DNA from: Enoplosus armatus
Taxonomy: Eukaryota; Chordata; Actinopteri; Centrarchiformes; Enoplosidae
Reading direction: 5' to 3'
DNA length: 64,000 nt
NCBI RefSeq assembly: GCF_043641665.1
Contig: NC_092196.1
Span: 19,629,192 to 19,693,191, forward strand
The notes beneath the pieces were generated by a model that worked only from the letters and a program-made list of their open reading frames with translations, was not told the origin of the DNA and did not search any database. The position numbers and the translations under genes were made by a program. Positions 23,460-36,880 of the stretch are shown here, one piece after another; position 1 is the first letter of the stretch, and each line of letters starts with the position of its first letter.

Positions 23460-24797
23460 CTGAGGATTTCAGCCATTAGAGGGGTCAGGTGTTTTGTAAT
23501 TGTTAAAACCATTAGGAGACGCTGAAGATAACGGCTCAGTCTCTCAGTATGGGGGTTGCTGTGGTGTGGCTCGTTACTGTAGCCTTTTGATTGGACATAT
23601 GCCGTCCACATACAGTGTCTGTAGGCACGGATGAACTTTGATTTCAGAGGCTGACCTTTCAATTATAGAGAAGAAGAAGAAGAAGAAGGAGCCCTCAGGG
23701 ACAACATTCACCAGTGCCTTGTTTTCCACTTTTCTTGCATTACGATTTGAACTCCCTGTTTATATTAAAATGGTCAAATTGACTATGAGCTATGGTTCCA
23801 CTCTAAATTCAACACCAAAGGTTAAACTGCCTTCAACACTGAGAGGATCCCCCTCTCCCTTCAGATAAGACAGGTGCCAGAACTCTGCAGTAAATGTGAG
23901 TTTTCAGAGATTAGTGGGTTGAGCGGTGGGCCGGCCATTAGCCTATTTTCTGGAGTGTGAAGCAGTGAGATGAAGATGCATAGCTCCAGAGCCTGGAGCC
24001 ATTTAGGGGCCTTTGCTGCCACCGAGGCTGCCTCTGTCAGAGGAGGCATGAACGATAAGCAGGAAGGGGGCAGAAGTAGTTTCTCACACCAGCAAAATGG
24101 TGGATTGATAAATGTAATCATCACTTCGCCAGCAATGCACCACCGCAAATGAATATTGAAGGCACAATTCAAATGTAGATGTCATGGTTCCTTTAAGAAA
24201 ACCACTTCAGGGGTCAAGCATACCAGGACTTACCTCTGGTTTCTTACAATTTAGGACTGTATTTTTATAGTTTGGGCCATCGTGTGTTGGTTAGGCTGAC
24301 AATGTACTCGTCAAAGTAATTGCTGAGTTCTGGGAACACGGCGACATTGATAAAACAAAGTCTGTCGTGACAAGAAACACAAGCAGTCAGACATCAGTTT
24401 ATACAGATTATTACTTTATTTGGAGGTAAAACTGAAATTGTCGAGTCAAAGCTGAACCAAGAAGTGGGTCTCTAAACTGTGAACAGACAGTTTAGGTCAT
24501 GATTTTACCGTTTCTTGACGTTAAGTTTGGCTAACCTGGGCGTCTTGTCGCCGTGCTCACCAGTGAACTGTGCTGTTTCTTCTATCTGGAGTCTTTGTCG
24601 ATGATGCTTCGCCGTGCCGCTCAATCTGAAGCTTTCTGGCTTTTCTCATGTATCAACAGCAATTCCCATAAAATGTTTTAAGCTGTCTTTAAACCGCAGC
24701 TTTGGACAAACGACTTGGTTCAACCCAATACACCCGATACCCAATACACCCCCCCCACAAAACAGCGTGGCTCCAGGGAGAGCAGTGTCGGTCGGTC

Positions 24798-24932
24798 CAG
24801 ACTGAAACGTCTCAACAACTATTGGATGGATTTCCATGAAATGATGTTTATGGTCCCCAGAGGATGAAATCTACTGACTTTGGTCTTTAATCTGTTCTTT
24901 TAGTGCCACCAGCAGGTCAAAGTTTTCACTTA
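24798..24932 (-). mobile_element. GCTAAC-family repeat, distal part, reverse copy
   Basis: GACTGAAACGTCTCAACAAC, TATTGGATGGATTTCCATGA, GTCCCCAGAGGATGAAATC and TGCCACCAGCAGGTCAAAG match the reverse complement of the distal part of the element at 27862-28197 (CATGGCAATCCATCAAATGG, TTGCTGAGACATTTCAGTC). Confidence 0.65.
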
Positions 24933-27861
24933 TTCAGAGAAATATTCACTGAGAATAAATATTCAACATGCAAAACAGAGCAGGAAATTACAAATCCCTT
25001 TACTGATTTGAATAATTTATTTGACTTCAGTTCAAAGATTTGTTGATTTTCTTCTAAGTTAAATGATCACATCATGTTAGTGGCTGATCATAACAGCGTT
25101 AATAACGCCGTGATGTTTGGTTCTGTGGATCTCAAGGCCTTGAAATAAGACGCTTTGGACAGTGAGCGGAGTGACAATGATGATTCAGTATACTGTAGTC
25201 TCAAGATTGGTTTATATGTAGCCTACTGAACACCTCAGGGGCAGTTTAAATGCTGTTATCCCCACAAATGAAATGTCATTGTATTGGTTGGAGGCAGATA
25301 TCATAAAATCTGGAAATATCACCTGAGTTGAGTGAGAAAATATGACTTTTTGTAATATGGGTGAATAGGCCTTTTAGCATCAGCAGGCTGCCACCTCTGG
25401 AAAAACCAGCATTTACTTTGGATGGTGTATTGTTTCTTCTATTGCAGATATTTGTGAATATGGGTTAGCTCCTCAAGGGATTCTTTTTTTAAATTAAGGC
25501 TAATAGGAAAAAATCTCTGCCATCTCTGGAAGTCATTAAAATATAACATCATCAAACTAACTGGCACCTGCGTTATTCACGTTTGTCATTGTTTATTTGG
25601 TGTGGAACGAAGGGAGACAGATCCGAGCAGAGCAGGACGGCACCAATCAGATACACCTCCTCCACCTGAATCGTCCGCTTCAATCCAAAGTCAATTATGC
25701 AGCCGGCTCACCTCTCTTCACATTTTCTGCCTGGCTGCTGATTCAGAGAGCAGGCCCGTTCTGCTCCGGCGGGAATCAAACTGTGAGGTAATCTGAGGGG
25801 ACTTGTGTGGGGGGAAAAGAAAGGAGGCACCGGGGCCCCCGGAGCCTCTCAGATTGGAGGTCACAGTCCTGGCCGGCACAGCGCTGTCACGCGGACAGGT
25901 CGGTAATTGTGGGCAGAGCTCTATCCTTGCTGATCTGACCAGGATTCCTGCATTACTGTCCGTCAGCTGTCACCTCACATCTAGATCTTCATCCAGGCCT
26001 CTCCGACACCTTTATCCACCTGTAAAGCACCAAAAACACTACAAAATTGAGATCAAAGATCCAAGTCAGACCTTTGATAACTTTTTAGAATACTGTGAAA
26101 ATGGCTTTTTTTCCACGTGGTGAAGCAGCTTTTGTGTAAGGAAAGGAGAGGTGGTGCGACACGGGGCATTAATATTTGAGTAGTTCTGCCCGGGTTAGCC
26201 TCGCCGCCCCCCCCCCCCCCAGCATGGCTGCTTCTGCATTAACAGACTGTCTGAGAGAGAAACCTCAGGAGGCTCGGAGGCACTGGCACTCTCTGCATGG
26301 GAATAAAGTAAAGATCTTCCCCCACCCGAGAAAACAATCAGCTGTTCTGATATTCACAAGCGGTCGTCGCACAAATCACACCTGCTTGCTGGAGACAGAC
26401 AGAAGAGAGGAGGCAGCACTGAAAATCTTTGTTTTTACACGGTGAGCTGGATAAACTAACATTGATTCTTCTTTTTTTTCTTGTTTGTTTGTTATTTTGA
26501 CATTCAGATAAAGACTCACAGAGGATTAAGGAGCCCGTAGTGAAACAGTAAAAGATGCTTGACATGCATTATTCTTTAACTTCTGAAATAAAGTTCCCAT
26601 GAGAGTTTGCATGCAATGTGTGGATCTGGGAAATTCTCCTCAAAATATCACTCAAACTGAGGATTATAAGGCGGCTTTTTTGGGTCAAGCTTCTCATTTC
26701 TTGATGCTTTGTTCACGAAGGAAAACATCGCAGCTGCTTCGCAATCTCCCAGTTTAGTGTTTGAGATCTGGTGACTGACACAGATTTAGTTTGTGGTTTA
26801 ATCTGTAGGGAATACTGTTGAATTCCAGTAATTATAAAACTCCTATACACCTCAAGACAACATGTAGAACTGGAAGAAAATGACAAAGATGTGAGGAGCT
26901 CATGCTGTGCGTCTCCACAGAGGTGACAGGAAGGTGAGGTGCTGCTTTATGTTTCTAGTGTTAGGAGATAACTGCTGATTGTCCTATATGATCCAAAAAC
27001 AACATGTGAGCTTTTAATTTGAATGACACACTTGAACTCCTTTAACATAATTACAAAACTATCAGCGAGCGCTCGTGCCCTGCAGGTGGAGGAGAAGAGG
27101 CCTCTCCTGTCAGGACAGGAATGATCTAACAGGATGTAAGTGATCGTTATATTATCAGCATTGAGCTGCTGAAACCTTGTTTTCAACATATTTTACATCC
27201 TTCATCTAGTCAGACTTTTATTTTAGTGGTTCCTGATATTATCCACTGCCTGCTGGCACACATCACACAGTTTCATCCTGTTTAAAGCACACTAACTGTC
27301 ATATCAAGACAAAATGCATCAGCATCATATCATATATAATCTCTCTGCTGATCCATTTATTGTATTTATTGAACCATTGGTACAATGATAAGCATTGTGC
27401 ACAGATGTGTGTTTAAAAAAAAAAAGAAGAGGTAATTGACTTCCTGCTGCAGCCAATCAGTTAGTCATGTACTAATTAAAAAAAGTCTTGTGAAATGTCA
27501 TTGAAGTCTGAATCAGGCCACAGTGACTCATTCCTGTAACATGTCTCTGTGGTTGCAGGAAACATTTTAAATTACTTTAAATGATGCCTCTGTATCGGTT
27601 AATGAGAATCTATAATGCTCCTCATAAAGACTCATAAAATCATTTTTAATACCACTGAATAAACTTTCAGGTATTTCTAGTTATTTGTCAGTATATTATG
27701 TATTTGTGTACATGTATTAGGGGTTTTTGAATAAAGAAAAGAATAGCTTGGAGGTCCTGGTAGCTGGTGGTTAAGACCCATGTTTCAGGTCTGTCCCCAC
27801 TGTCTCTATTAAGGACGGCAAGAATGCCACAAAGGTTGTTACACAGGAGAAGGCTCACTAT

Positions 27862-28197
27862 ATTTAGCAGGTATAATGTTTACCATGTTCACCATCTTAG
27901 TTTTGTGTGCTAGCATGCTAACATTTGCTAATTAGCACTAAATACAAAGCACAGCTGAGGCTGATGGGAATGTTTTTCAGGTATTTAATCACAAACCAAA
28001 ATGTTAGACACGTCGAAGTTGTGACCTGATGATAAATGAAACGTTCAGGTTACCACAGTGATTACAGTTCATCCTGCAGGGACCAGTAAAGTCATCGGGA
28101 TTCATCCTCTGAGCACCATGAATGTCTTCACTTAATTTCATGGCAATCCATCAAATGGTTGCTGAGACATTTCAGTCTGGATCAAAGTGGTGGACCA
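27862..28197 (+). mobile_element. longest GCTAAC-family repeat copy
   Basis: Blocks in order: TTTAGCAGGTATAATG, GCTAGCATGCTAACATTTGC, TAATTAGCACTAAATACAAA, GCTGAGGCTGATGGGAATG, TGACCTGATGATAAATG, ATTCATCCTCTGAGCACCAT, CATGGCAATCCATCAAATGG and GAGACATTTCAGTCTGGATC. It links the pieces seen elsewhere into one family. No coding capacity is visible, so it is a non-autonomous or fully decayed element. Confidence 0.7.
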
Positions 28198-30240
28198 GCT
28201 GAAGTTCATTGTTATCACGGCTAAAAGCTCAGGTGGCCTCAGGAAATCTCTCATCACTACAATATCTTTAATTGGCATTTTAACCCTCTTTTGGTCTCTG
28301 CAGGCAAGATTAAAAGGAGACCAAGTTCTTGTGGACAGAAGACATGCACATGTGAGTTTACATGTTTTTCTTTTTTTGTTAAAACTGCACAGAACCAAAA
28401 TAATCACCGTTTTCTTTACATTATATGTATATAAGTTATGGTCATCTTCCAGCCCTGCCACCCACCTGCACCAAACAAGGGGTCAGACCTCAAACATTAT
28501 ACATGCAGCCGACCACACATACAATAACACACTGTACATGCATGTTATACAACGCTGGTAAAGACGCTCAGTAACTGGCTGTCAGAGTTGTCAGAGGACG
28601 TAGAAGACAGAGAAAGGAGAATAAAATGTGCAGTGAGGCCACACAGAAACCGTCCAGCAGGAGAATCAGTGAGCAATCAGGGGGTCTGAGTGTGCGTGAA
28701 GGTCGTAGCATCATGTGTGACAACTTCTTCACACCCCGTTGGCTTTGAGACGAACTGTAGAAGACAAAAGTTCACCACTGTGGTGGAAGAAACACAACTT
28801 CCTTAAAATCAGCCTATAGGAACTACAGGCGTGTGTAATACAAACAATGTACAAAGAAAACCTTCCTGTGGTTTACGATTCCATGAAAGTGGGCTTTGAA
28901 AACCTGGATGAAGACGCGGCTGCATGCGGCTGCATGCGGCTGCCAGCGCCCGACTGCCTGCTGGCTTGTAGCAATTAACTGGAGCATTGTGGACGTGAGT
29001 CTGTGAACTGGAATCAGACAGGAGCAGAGAAATGGCAAATTGCACATCAAAACATTCAGTCCACCTGAACGGGGAAGAAGTCAGTCTGTGGGAACACATC
29101 TGCAGAACCAAAACAAATGACGTGGGAACAGACATTTTTGACTCGTCACAGGAGGAAAAGCACAGGTGTAATTAATTACAGTCACAATGGCTGCATTCAG
29201 TTTAGAGTTTACCGGTTCAAAGGTCCTGCTTTTGTGCATGCTAGCTTCCTGGCACACCTAAATGGAACGGAGCCCTCACTGTTTTGAATTATGGCAAAAC
29301 AAGATGTCTGTGGTGAAGAAGAGGAAATGACTTTAGCCGTGTGGCTGAATCACTTGTTTACAGGATCAAGAAAAACAGCAAAATCAAGATGTTTGAGGGG
29401 ACGGAGAACCGGAGGGAAGCTAGAGGAAGCTATTGTTGCACCAACACCCCCCCCACCTGTTTCGCATGGACGAGTCACTTTGTGGTGTAAAGCCTATAAA
29501 GCTAAAGTTTTTGCCCAAAATGTTTGCCAAGCTGCATTTGTCCCAAATGCATCAGAGTGTTCATAATAGCGTCTGCTCTTTCATCGAGCGTTGTTAGCTT
29601 GACAAATAGCTGAATCGGGTTTCTGTTGTACTCATTAGGAAACACCTGAGTTTTCTGTTCTCTCAGGCAACAATGAGTCACACGGGAGGTATTTTCTGGT
29701 TCTTTGCTATTGCTTAAAAAAATAAACTAAATCCAGAATTCAGTGTTCTGCTGTCGGCGAGGTTCATCTGAGGAGTTAAACCGACCAACAGGGAACGCCG
29801 AGACGAGACTCAGCAGAACGAGACCACCGTACAAATGTTGTCGGGGCTATTTTTACCAAAGAAACTGCATTTCCTTTATTACGTATGATATAATGAAAAC
29901 GTCCATTATGTTCAACAGTGAGTGAACACGTAGAGTAGCTTGCTATGAGCTCGGCATCTCGACACAAACGACACAAAGCTTCAGCCGTTGTGATGAAATC
30001 AGTTTGTAAGACAAATTAAATGAGCTCATTTGAGTCCTTCTTACCGTCTGCTTTCACTCCTTTTATTTTATTTATTTAACAAAATACAGACTGCGTTCTG
30101 TTTCAGTTCCTCACTCTTCACACAACAGAAGAACAGAAAAGTTGACATTTAACCAAATTCATCAATTAGGATTGAAAATAAGAAAATTCAGCCGTGACAA
30201 GTTGAGTCACGTGTTGGAAAAGCTTCCTTGCTTTAGTCGG
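28198..30240. other. intergenic desert, second segment
   Basis: No supported gene. A short tandem of TGCATGCGGC lies at about 28915-28943. The open frames at 28.2-28.5 kb and 29.3-29.6 kb lack any recognisable domain. Confidence 0.6.
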
Positions 30241-30850
30241 ATGACACTGCATTTCTGGCATCATCAAGGGTCTTTTATGAGTCTATAAGGGGTTACACAT
30301 TTGTCTTTAATTAATTTAATTTCTAGGCTTTAATCTCAGCCTCAAAATGTTGACTTTTTGGGAACTAAGACCACCTTATTAGTTTTAATAGTATGACACT
30401 GTTTTTTGACATTCGTACGAGCATTGGCAGCCTTTCACGAACCTGTCGGGGGTTCAGATTGTGTCTGTGGTTATTGAGTCTCCAACATGGGAGATCAAAT
30501 ATTAGAACAAGTTTAAAAATTATAAGAAAAACGTCAGCGTTTTGGTTTGATGACACACATTATTAAGGGTTTTACGAGCCTGTCAGGGTATAAATAACTT
30601 GTCTTAGGCGGAGAATATAATCCCTCAAATGATTTCAAAATATGAACTTCACCGAAATTAGTGAGACAATATTTTCACCCAATACAATGAAATGTGACTT
30701 CTTGTGTCTATTTATTAAAAAGATATTCCTCATTAAACTGAATGACACTGCAGGTTTGACATTATTAAGGGTGTTGTGTCAGTCCATGGAGGAGTGTATA
30801 TATATTTATATGGCGGTTAAATTAAACTACTTCCCTCAAATGTGACATGA
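30241..30850 (+). repeat. degenerate tandem array of four 150-190 bp units
   Basis: Four related units start at 30241, 30393, 30550 and 30742 with ATGACAC(T)-type words. Most continue with a GACATTATTAAGGGT-like block (CATCATCAAGGGT in the first, shortened in the second), three with a TTTTACGAGCCTGTCAGGG-like block, and then an ACATTTGTCTT/AACTTGTCTT-like block. Units 3 and 4 also share CCCTCAAATG further on. Similarity is partial and spacing irregular (152, 157, 192 bases), so this is an old array or a repeat-internal duplication. Origin unknown. Confidence 0.6.
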
Positions 30851-33780
30851 TTGAGTGAAAGATCTGGTCGAAACATGCAAACAGCTCTAACTGTCGGTAG
30901 GTTTCTTTGGACCCGTGTGAATGAGGAGCTCTGTGTTACTGGTGCCATCAGCCTCATGTAACATCCTTCCTTCAGCACATCGTTAAGGAGCTCCAATTAC
31001 TCCGGGTATTCCAACGCTACACATCCCTTTGTGTCAAATCTCAGCATTTTCGAGCCCACCAGCCTTCAGCTTCCACGTCCACCTCCGCAGCTTTGATTTC
31101 CCTGCAGGCCGGCGTGCAGTCCTGCTGCGTTCCTGCTTCAGAGACAGGCTTCCCTCGCTTCTTGATGTCGCCTCACACCTGTAACAAGGAGAGGGAAAGC
31201 CCGTGCTTCATCACACTGTGTCCATGTTGTGCTAAGTTAGAGGAACGTCCCCTCCCTTCTGAAATAAGAGGACTGTGATCTTGGATTCTTCAAGATGAAA
31301 TGCTGTCCTTCAGTAATAAGCTCTCCAGAAGGAGGAAAATGTCTCCTTTTTCTTTCACAAATGCTAATCAGCAGCGAAGTGAGCAGCTCAAACTCTCCTC
31401 GTCTGGGAGAGCGACGACATTTCTTTACCGCTGAGCAGGAAAGAAAAGGATAATCACGCTCTGCAGTGGCTTCTGTGTGGAGATGCAGGAGGAGATAAAC
31501 ACAGCTCCCTCGGGGGAAGGTGTGCAGACAAAGATGGATTCGCCTTATCTTCTTTAACAGCGACATACGTGAGAGGTTGATTTAAGAAGTCCGGAGATAA
31601 TTAAGACCTCAGCCTGATGTCAGCCCCTCTCCTCTGAGGGGACACTGAGAAGCAGATACCTGAAATCCTGAATGTATTTCATCATTGTGGAGCAGCATGT
31701 CAGGGTTCTGGATCATTCTCAGCTGGAGTTGTTTAGAGTGTGTTTGCAAATCTGATCTGACACACTATTTCAGAATAAACACTGTGACTCGGTGCTGTTG
31801 TCAGACAGAATGAGATTACTACGGGGATTTAGTGTTTTCACATGACAAGAGTGAAAACAGACGCATGAAAAAGGTTTAAAACACTGCTGACGTGCAGCCA
31901 GAGAGTGTAACGATGACGACTGTCGCTATTTCATCCAATGACCAAGAAGTTGATCTTTACTTCTAACTGGCCCGTGATTCATACATCAAATGTAATATCA
32001 GTAATAGACACTGAGCAGTGCGACAGAAGCTGTTCGTTTAGACATATTTTGAAGACTGGGACATGCTGAGTCTGAAGAAGTGGTTTCAGAAGGTTCTTTT
32101 ACTCTTTTTTTATAGGTTTTTTATTTTTTAAATAAAAATTGGTCACTTTGGGAATTCAATTTAATGAATTCAAGATGACCACAACAAACTACAAACATTT
32201 TAAAGACTATGAGTCGTAACGGTATACTCCCTTTCAGATTATATTGAAGTAGATATGGAGAAGGCTACGACATGAATCGAAGGTATTCCTGGAATAACAC
32301 CTGGCCCCAGGTTTGATATAAATATAAATTTTTACATTTGTACACATTATGTCGGTTGATATTATGCTTTACTGCTGCAGATTCTCATTTTGCTTTTAAA
32401 CAAAGTTACAATCCAGTTCATCCTCTCTTTTGTCAAATACACATTAATGTGTGCCTCCTCCTTTGTCCCTCGGCTGAGCTGCGATGTCACAACACATTAT
32501 CTTGTTTCAATTTTGTTCTGCAAGAAAATGCTCAGTCATTGTAAAATTGAGAGATGGTCCATTTTTTCAGCCTTCACCTTTCGCTGGTGTCTGAACAGAA
32601 CAAGCTGAGCTGTGTGCTCTCAGCACCAAACTCAATATGAACCGAGGGAAAGAGGACAAATCCCTGATAACGGCATTCAGATCACAATTTTTTAAGTGAA
32701 TACAAACAGCCTGGCTTGCTGTTTGTGTCTGCTGAATGAGAGATGTCAGCTTACAGTATAAATGAATGAACCCAGTCAAATGAGTCTGGAAAGACACACA
32801 AATCCACAGGGAGGCCAACTGTTTCTGAGCCGGGGAAGTTTTCATTTATCAGGGCGAAGAATCAGAGATGAAGAAAAGAAAACGGGACGTGAGGCCGTTT
32901 CCATTGAGCAGAAATGAATGGAGACTTTAGCTGAGGTAAGGGTTCCTAGCTGCGGTGATGAATTGGAGGAGGCTTATTATCATCGTTCAGTGTGGTGATA
33001 TAATCTCAGCCTTTCCATAAATCCCCGGCTGTGTCCTTGGTTTAAATTTACTACATGCTACAAAAACTTTGGCTGCTGCAGAGTGACACAGGGTGGGTTT
33101 TACTCAGAGGGGATTCTGCATGTTCGCGTCAGGTGTAGAAGCTCTTTGACAGGTGCACACATTCATCAGAGCCTCTGAGCTGTTTCATTATGAATTCGTT
33201 CATTTGGCTCTAACCTGCCCGGTGGCGCAGGATGGCCTGGAGGTCCAGCCAGCCAAAATCTGAAGGGCTTTTTGGTCCCCAGCACTGACTGGCAGGTGTA
33301 TTTCAGCTGCAGGCTTGTAGCTGGAGGGAGGCTGGTTGTTACACCTGCAGTGTCCAAGATCTCTTAAGTTCCCTTGGGCAAAATGATAAAGTCCGAAGTT
33401 GCTCCCTGTGCTCCGACTCTGTCGAAGAATCCAAGTATGAAAGTTTATGTGCAGTTAGGGAACAGGAAAAACATGTTACTGCCTTGTGCAGGTCGACGAT
33501 AACATTAATAAATAAGTCAGCGATGTTGGTCACACACAATTAGCATACTGTGGTAACTCTTCATTATGTCTGACCTCTTTGTAGAGAGTTTTATTACTTA
33601 TTACAAGTGAAATAATCATTAGTAGTTTTATTGACAATAAAGCCCCTCTTGCATGAGTTTCACGAGAGGTAAATCTGGGACATATTTAGTCTACAGCAGT
33701 TAATGCTCACAACCCCACGCTATTTCCTGCTTTTTGCCACTTCATGCATGTAAGTAAAGTCTGCATTATGACAAGACACA

Positions 33781-33784
<4 letters not shown>

Positions 33785-33832
<48 letters not shown>
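33785..33832. repeat. TG dinucleotide microsatellite
   Basis: About 24 uninterrupted TG units, the longest dinucleotide run in the window and a likely polymorphic marker. Confidence 0.95.
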
Positions 33833-33834
<2 letters not shown>

Positions 33835-35623
33835 GTCACAACTCAGTCAAATCTTGTCCATCGCCAATAAATAAAAATACATTTATGAAATCATAGACAA
33901 AGACAGTGCAGAACTTGCCTGAGAATCATCACATTCTTAAGTTTTCTTCAGTATCAAAGTACTCCAGTTGTAGTTTTCTGTACATCCATGTGTACACTGC
34001 AAACAGCTGATTCAGCATACTTCAATGGTGCTAATTTGCCAAAAAAAGTGAACAATTATAGGCTGAGAAGAGAATATGCCTACATGTAGATAGGAGCGCA
34101 AGTCATCTTGATTTGCATATAAAATAGTCATAAACGTGTGAAGATGCGCCTTTTCAATGTGCTTTTTGTTTTTAAAGCGTTTTTATATCCCGATTGACGA
34201 GAGCTTCCTTTCCACCATCACGTTGTTAGTTAATTGGAAGTTCATGCTTTAGTGTAAACACAGCAATAACAACGCTGCCACGACTGGTTTGCGTGACTGA
34301 CAGGATCCGACTCCACCAGATCAAACGTGACAAACCTGCTAAATGGAAGAAACCTCCAGGTTTCAGCTTCTTTACAGATCAGAAGTTGCGCTTGTTTAAA
34401 TGCAGCACAAGAACCGCAACCGCAAGATTATGTAGAGCTCAGAAACTGTGGTTGTTAGAGACTCTGAGCTTTAAAGGATTTAGACAAATGGAAACTATCC
34501 CAATTTTCTGAATGCAGACAGACGGAGGAGTACATTTAATCTCATGTCATATTATTGAAAAAATGTTTGCTGAAACAGCTATTTCATGACTCAAGTTCTT
34601 ACTAGAAGGAACCTGTAACTTGGGAAGTTATATTGAACATTTTCTGCTCAAAATATGCTCAGGAATATAACGAGATTCTGCATCAGGCTGCAAATACTGA
34701 AAACTCGGAGGAGGTGAGCTGTTCGCGTGGCGACCTGTGGCCTGCAGGAGCTGTTTTAGGTTGTTTTCTGCAACTTCTTCACGTCTACTTTTTGTGATAT
34801 TGTGAGAGCGACTATATGTTTATTTCTGTGTGCACAACTGCAACAAAGACTTTGAGCTGAGTAGTTTTGTTTTGGACGGAAGACATCGATTGTTTGCTCT
34901 CGTCTTCAGTCACTGTTTGGATGGAAAATGGGAAAGGCTACTGATATTAAACCGGGATTTTATTCTCAGTTTGCAAAACAGCAGAAGAGGAGACATCAAC
35001 ACAGACTGGAATATATACCGTCAGAGATACTCCGAGGAAATATGCTGAGCACAGTAAACAAAAACAGACAAACTAAGAGGAAAGGTGGTCTGGGACCGCT
35101 GCTGAAAAACACCACAAGAAGACAAGGAAACCTTGTAAATGTGAAACTACAGGTGAATATCTACCACCTGCAGGAGCTCAGACGTGGTTAAGAAGATGGA
35201 ACAGATGTCTACAGATGTTTCTGTTAAGTGACGTCATACACTGTCTGCTGGATGACGTTTCACCTGCATATCACCTGTTACGGTTCTGTTCCCAGAGCAC
35301 ACAGGTCTTTCCCCCTGCTGGGCCTCGGCACCACTGACCCCCCCCCCCCTTTAGGGACAAATAAAGTTATTCAGCATTGAATCTAGTTCTGTATGGGTCG
35401 TTGTTGTATATATGAGGTCAAATAAAACCCAAACATGGGAAGGAGGTTCAGTTTCACACTTCCATTAACTTCCCCTCATCTCAAACACATTAAAGGTCTG
35501 TTTGTCTTCCTGACATGTAGCCTGAAGTTTGAGGTTGGACATTGTCTAAATAAGCCTAAATCAAAATTTGACTTATTTCTTAAAGTCTATTTTCATGTAC
35601 GGAGATCAGCTTCATACTTCTCA

Positions 35624-35651
35624 GTGTGTGTGTGTGTGTGTGTGTGTGTGT
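35624..35651. repeat. TG dinucleotide microsatellite
   Basis: About 14 TG units in intergenic DNA. Confidence 0.95.
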
Positions 35652-35910
35652 TGAAGGAGCAGTTTCATGCGGCATACAGAGACATTACACTCTGTAAGTT
35701 GGTTGTTTTTTCACTTCTCTAAATATTTGTTCTTCACTGACCAGAGGCTATAAAAAACAGTTTCATTGCATTTGATTAAAATCCTCCGTTTCCTGCCTGC
35801 GCAGCCCGCAGGGTAAATACGATCGTTCCGCCTCATCTGCCTCATCTGCCTCACAATCCAAATCTAATCGCAGACCCTTAATATTTCTGCTCTCCAACTT
35901 GCTGTTGTTT

Positions 35911-35931
35911 TTGTTGTTGTTGTTGTTGTTG
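35911..35931. repeat. TTG trinucleotide microsatellite
   Basis: Seven TTG units. Just upstream, about 35836-35853, CCTCATCTG is repeated twice. Confidence 0.85.
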
Positions 35932-36774
35932 CTGTCCCTGAAGGGATGAATCACACATTCACCACACGGCAGAAACGGAACAAAAACAGGGAGATGAGAT
36001 GGACGTTAGACGGAGAAGAGAGAGAAATGATCAGGACTGGCAGTTGGTCGTCTCTCTGCTGCAACAAGCTCCGACTCCTGCTGTTAAAACTGAGGAAGGA
36101 AGGCAGATTCAGCTGTGCAACCCCCCATCCCCCATCCTGTTCACTCATCTGGACTCTGTGAGTGTGAAACTCTAACTGTACATCTGATTGTTTCTTTTAT
36201 TATGAATTATTTCTGGTCTTTCCCACTGTGGCGGGAGACCTGGGGGAGCTTGTCCGAGCAGATATATTAATTTCCCTCCTACCTCCTGCGGGCCTACATA
36301 GCTTGCAGTTGTTCTATTTATACAACTGTGCGAGTAACCCTGGATACGATCTTTAGATTTGACTGAACTGGGGGTAGTCTGAATCCTCCACCTTCAGTTT
36401 GCATCACGAGGTGACAGCTTGGAGACACAACAGTCGTGATGCAGTTTCATGCTGCTTTGAGTTTGAAGCGTTGGCGTCCGGGGATCTGAACTCCTTTTGT
36501 CTCGTTAGCTCCTCTGCTGCCCTGCTTAGGTTTGGTAAAGACTTGAAATGAGCTGAAATAGACACGTTTTGCATCTCTGAACGCTTGAAGCTCTCCCACA
36601 GACATAAAACTGATTCCGCGATTCATTTCGACAGTCCTCGTCTTTCGTATGAGCTTTAACCGTCTCTAAAACTTGAGTCATTTCTCATTGATTTTCACGC
36701 TTTCTCTCAACAAGTTTGCATAAAATTACAGCCAAATCAGGGAACTGTTTGTAGCCAAACCAGCAGTGTCTTTT

Positions 36775-36880
36775 AGGGGTGGAATAAATTATCATTTTAT
36801 CATCAATCAATGTCTTGATTATGTTTTTTATTGATCATTCAGTAAGTAACAAAAACGAGTATCACAAATTAGCAGAGCCC
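36775..36880 (+). mobile_element. diverged MITE-like fragment
   Basis: AGGGGTGGAATAAATTATC, ATTTTATCATCAATCAATG and TTTATTGATCATTCAGTAAG resemble the start of the TAATCGATTAAT family. Weak match. Confidence 0.35.

Larger units (their letters stand above)
22282..27861. other. intergenic desert, first segment
   Basis: No exon-like coding stretch is recognisable on either strand. It holds two GCTAAC-type repeat copies, GGA and GAA microsatellites, a poly-C run at 26207-26220 and unremarkable AT-rich DNA. Open frames of 60-110 codons here have no family resemblance. Confidence 0.6.

Noticed and set aside
28918..28943. Short TGCATGCGGC tandem as a regulatory site
   Set aside because: Only two to three copies; no further support.
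30241..30850. CRISPR-like array
   Set aside because: Units are diverged, 150-190 bases long and lack short identical repeats with unique spacers; the genome is eukaryotic.
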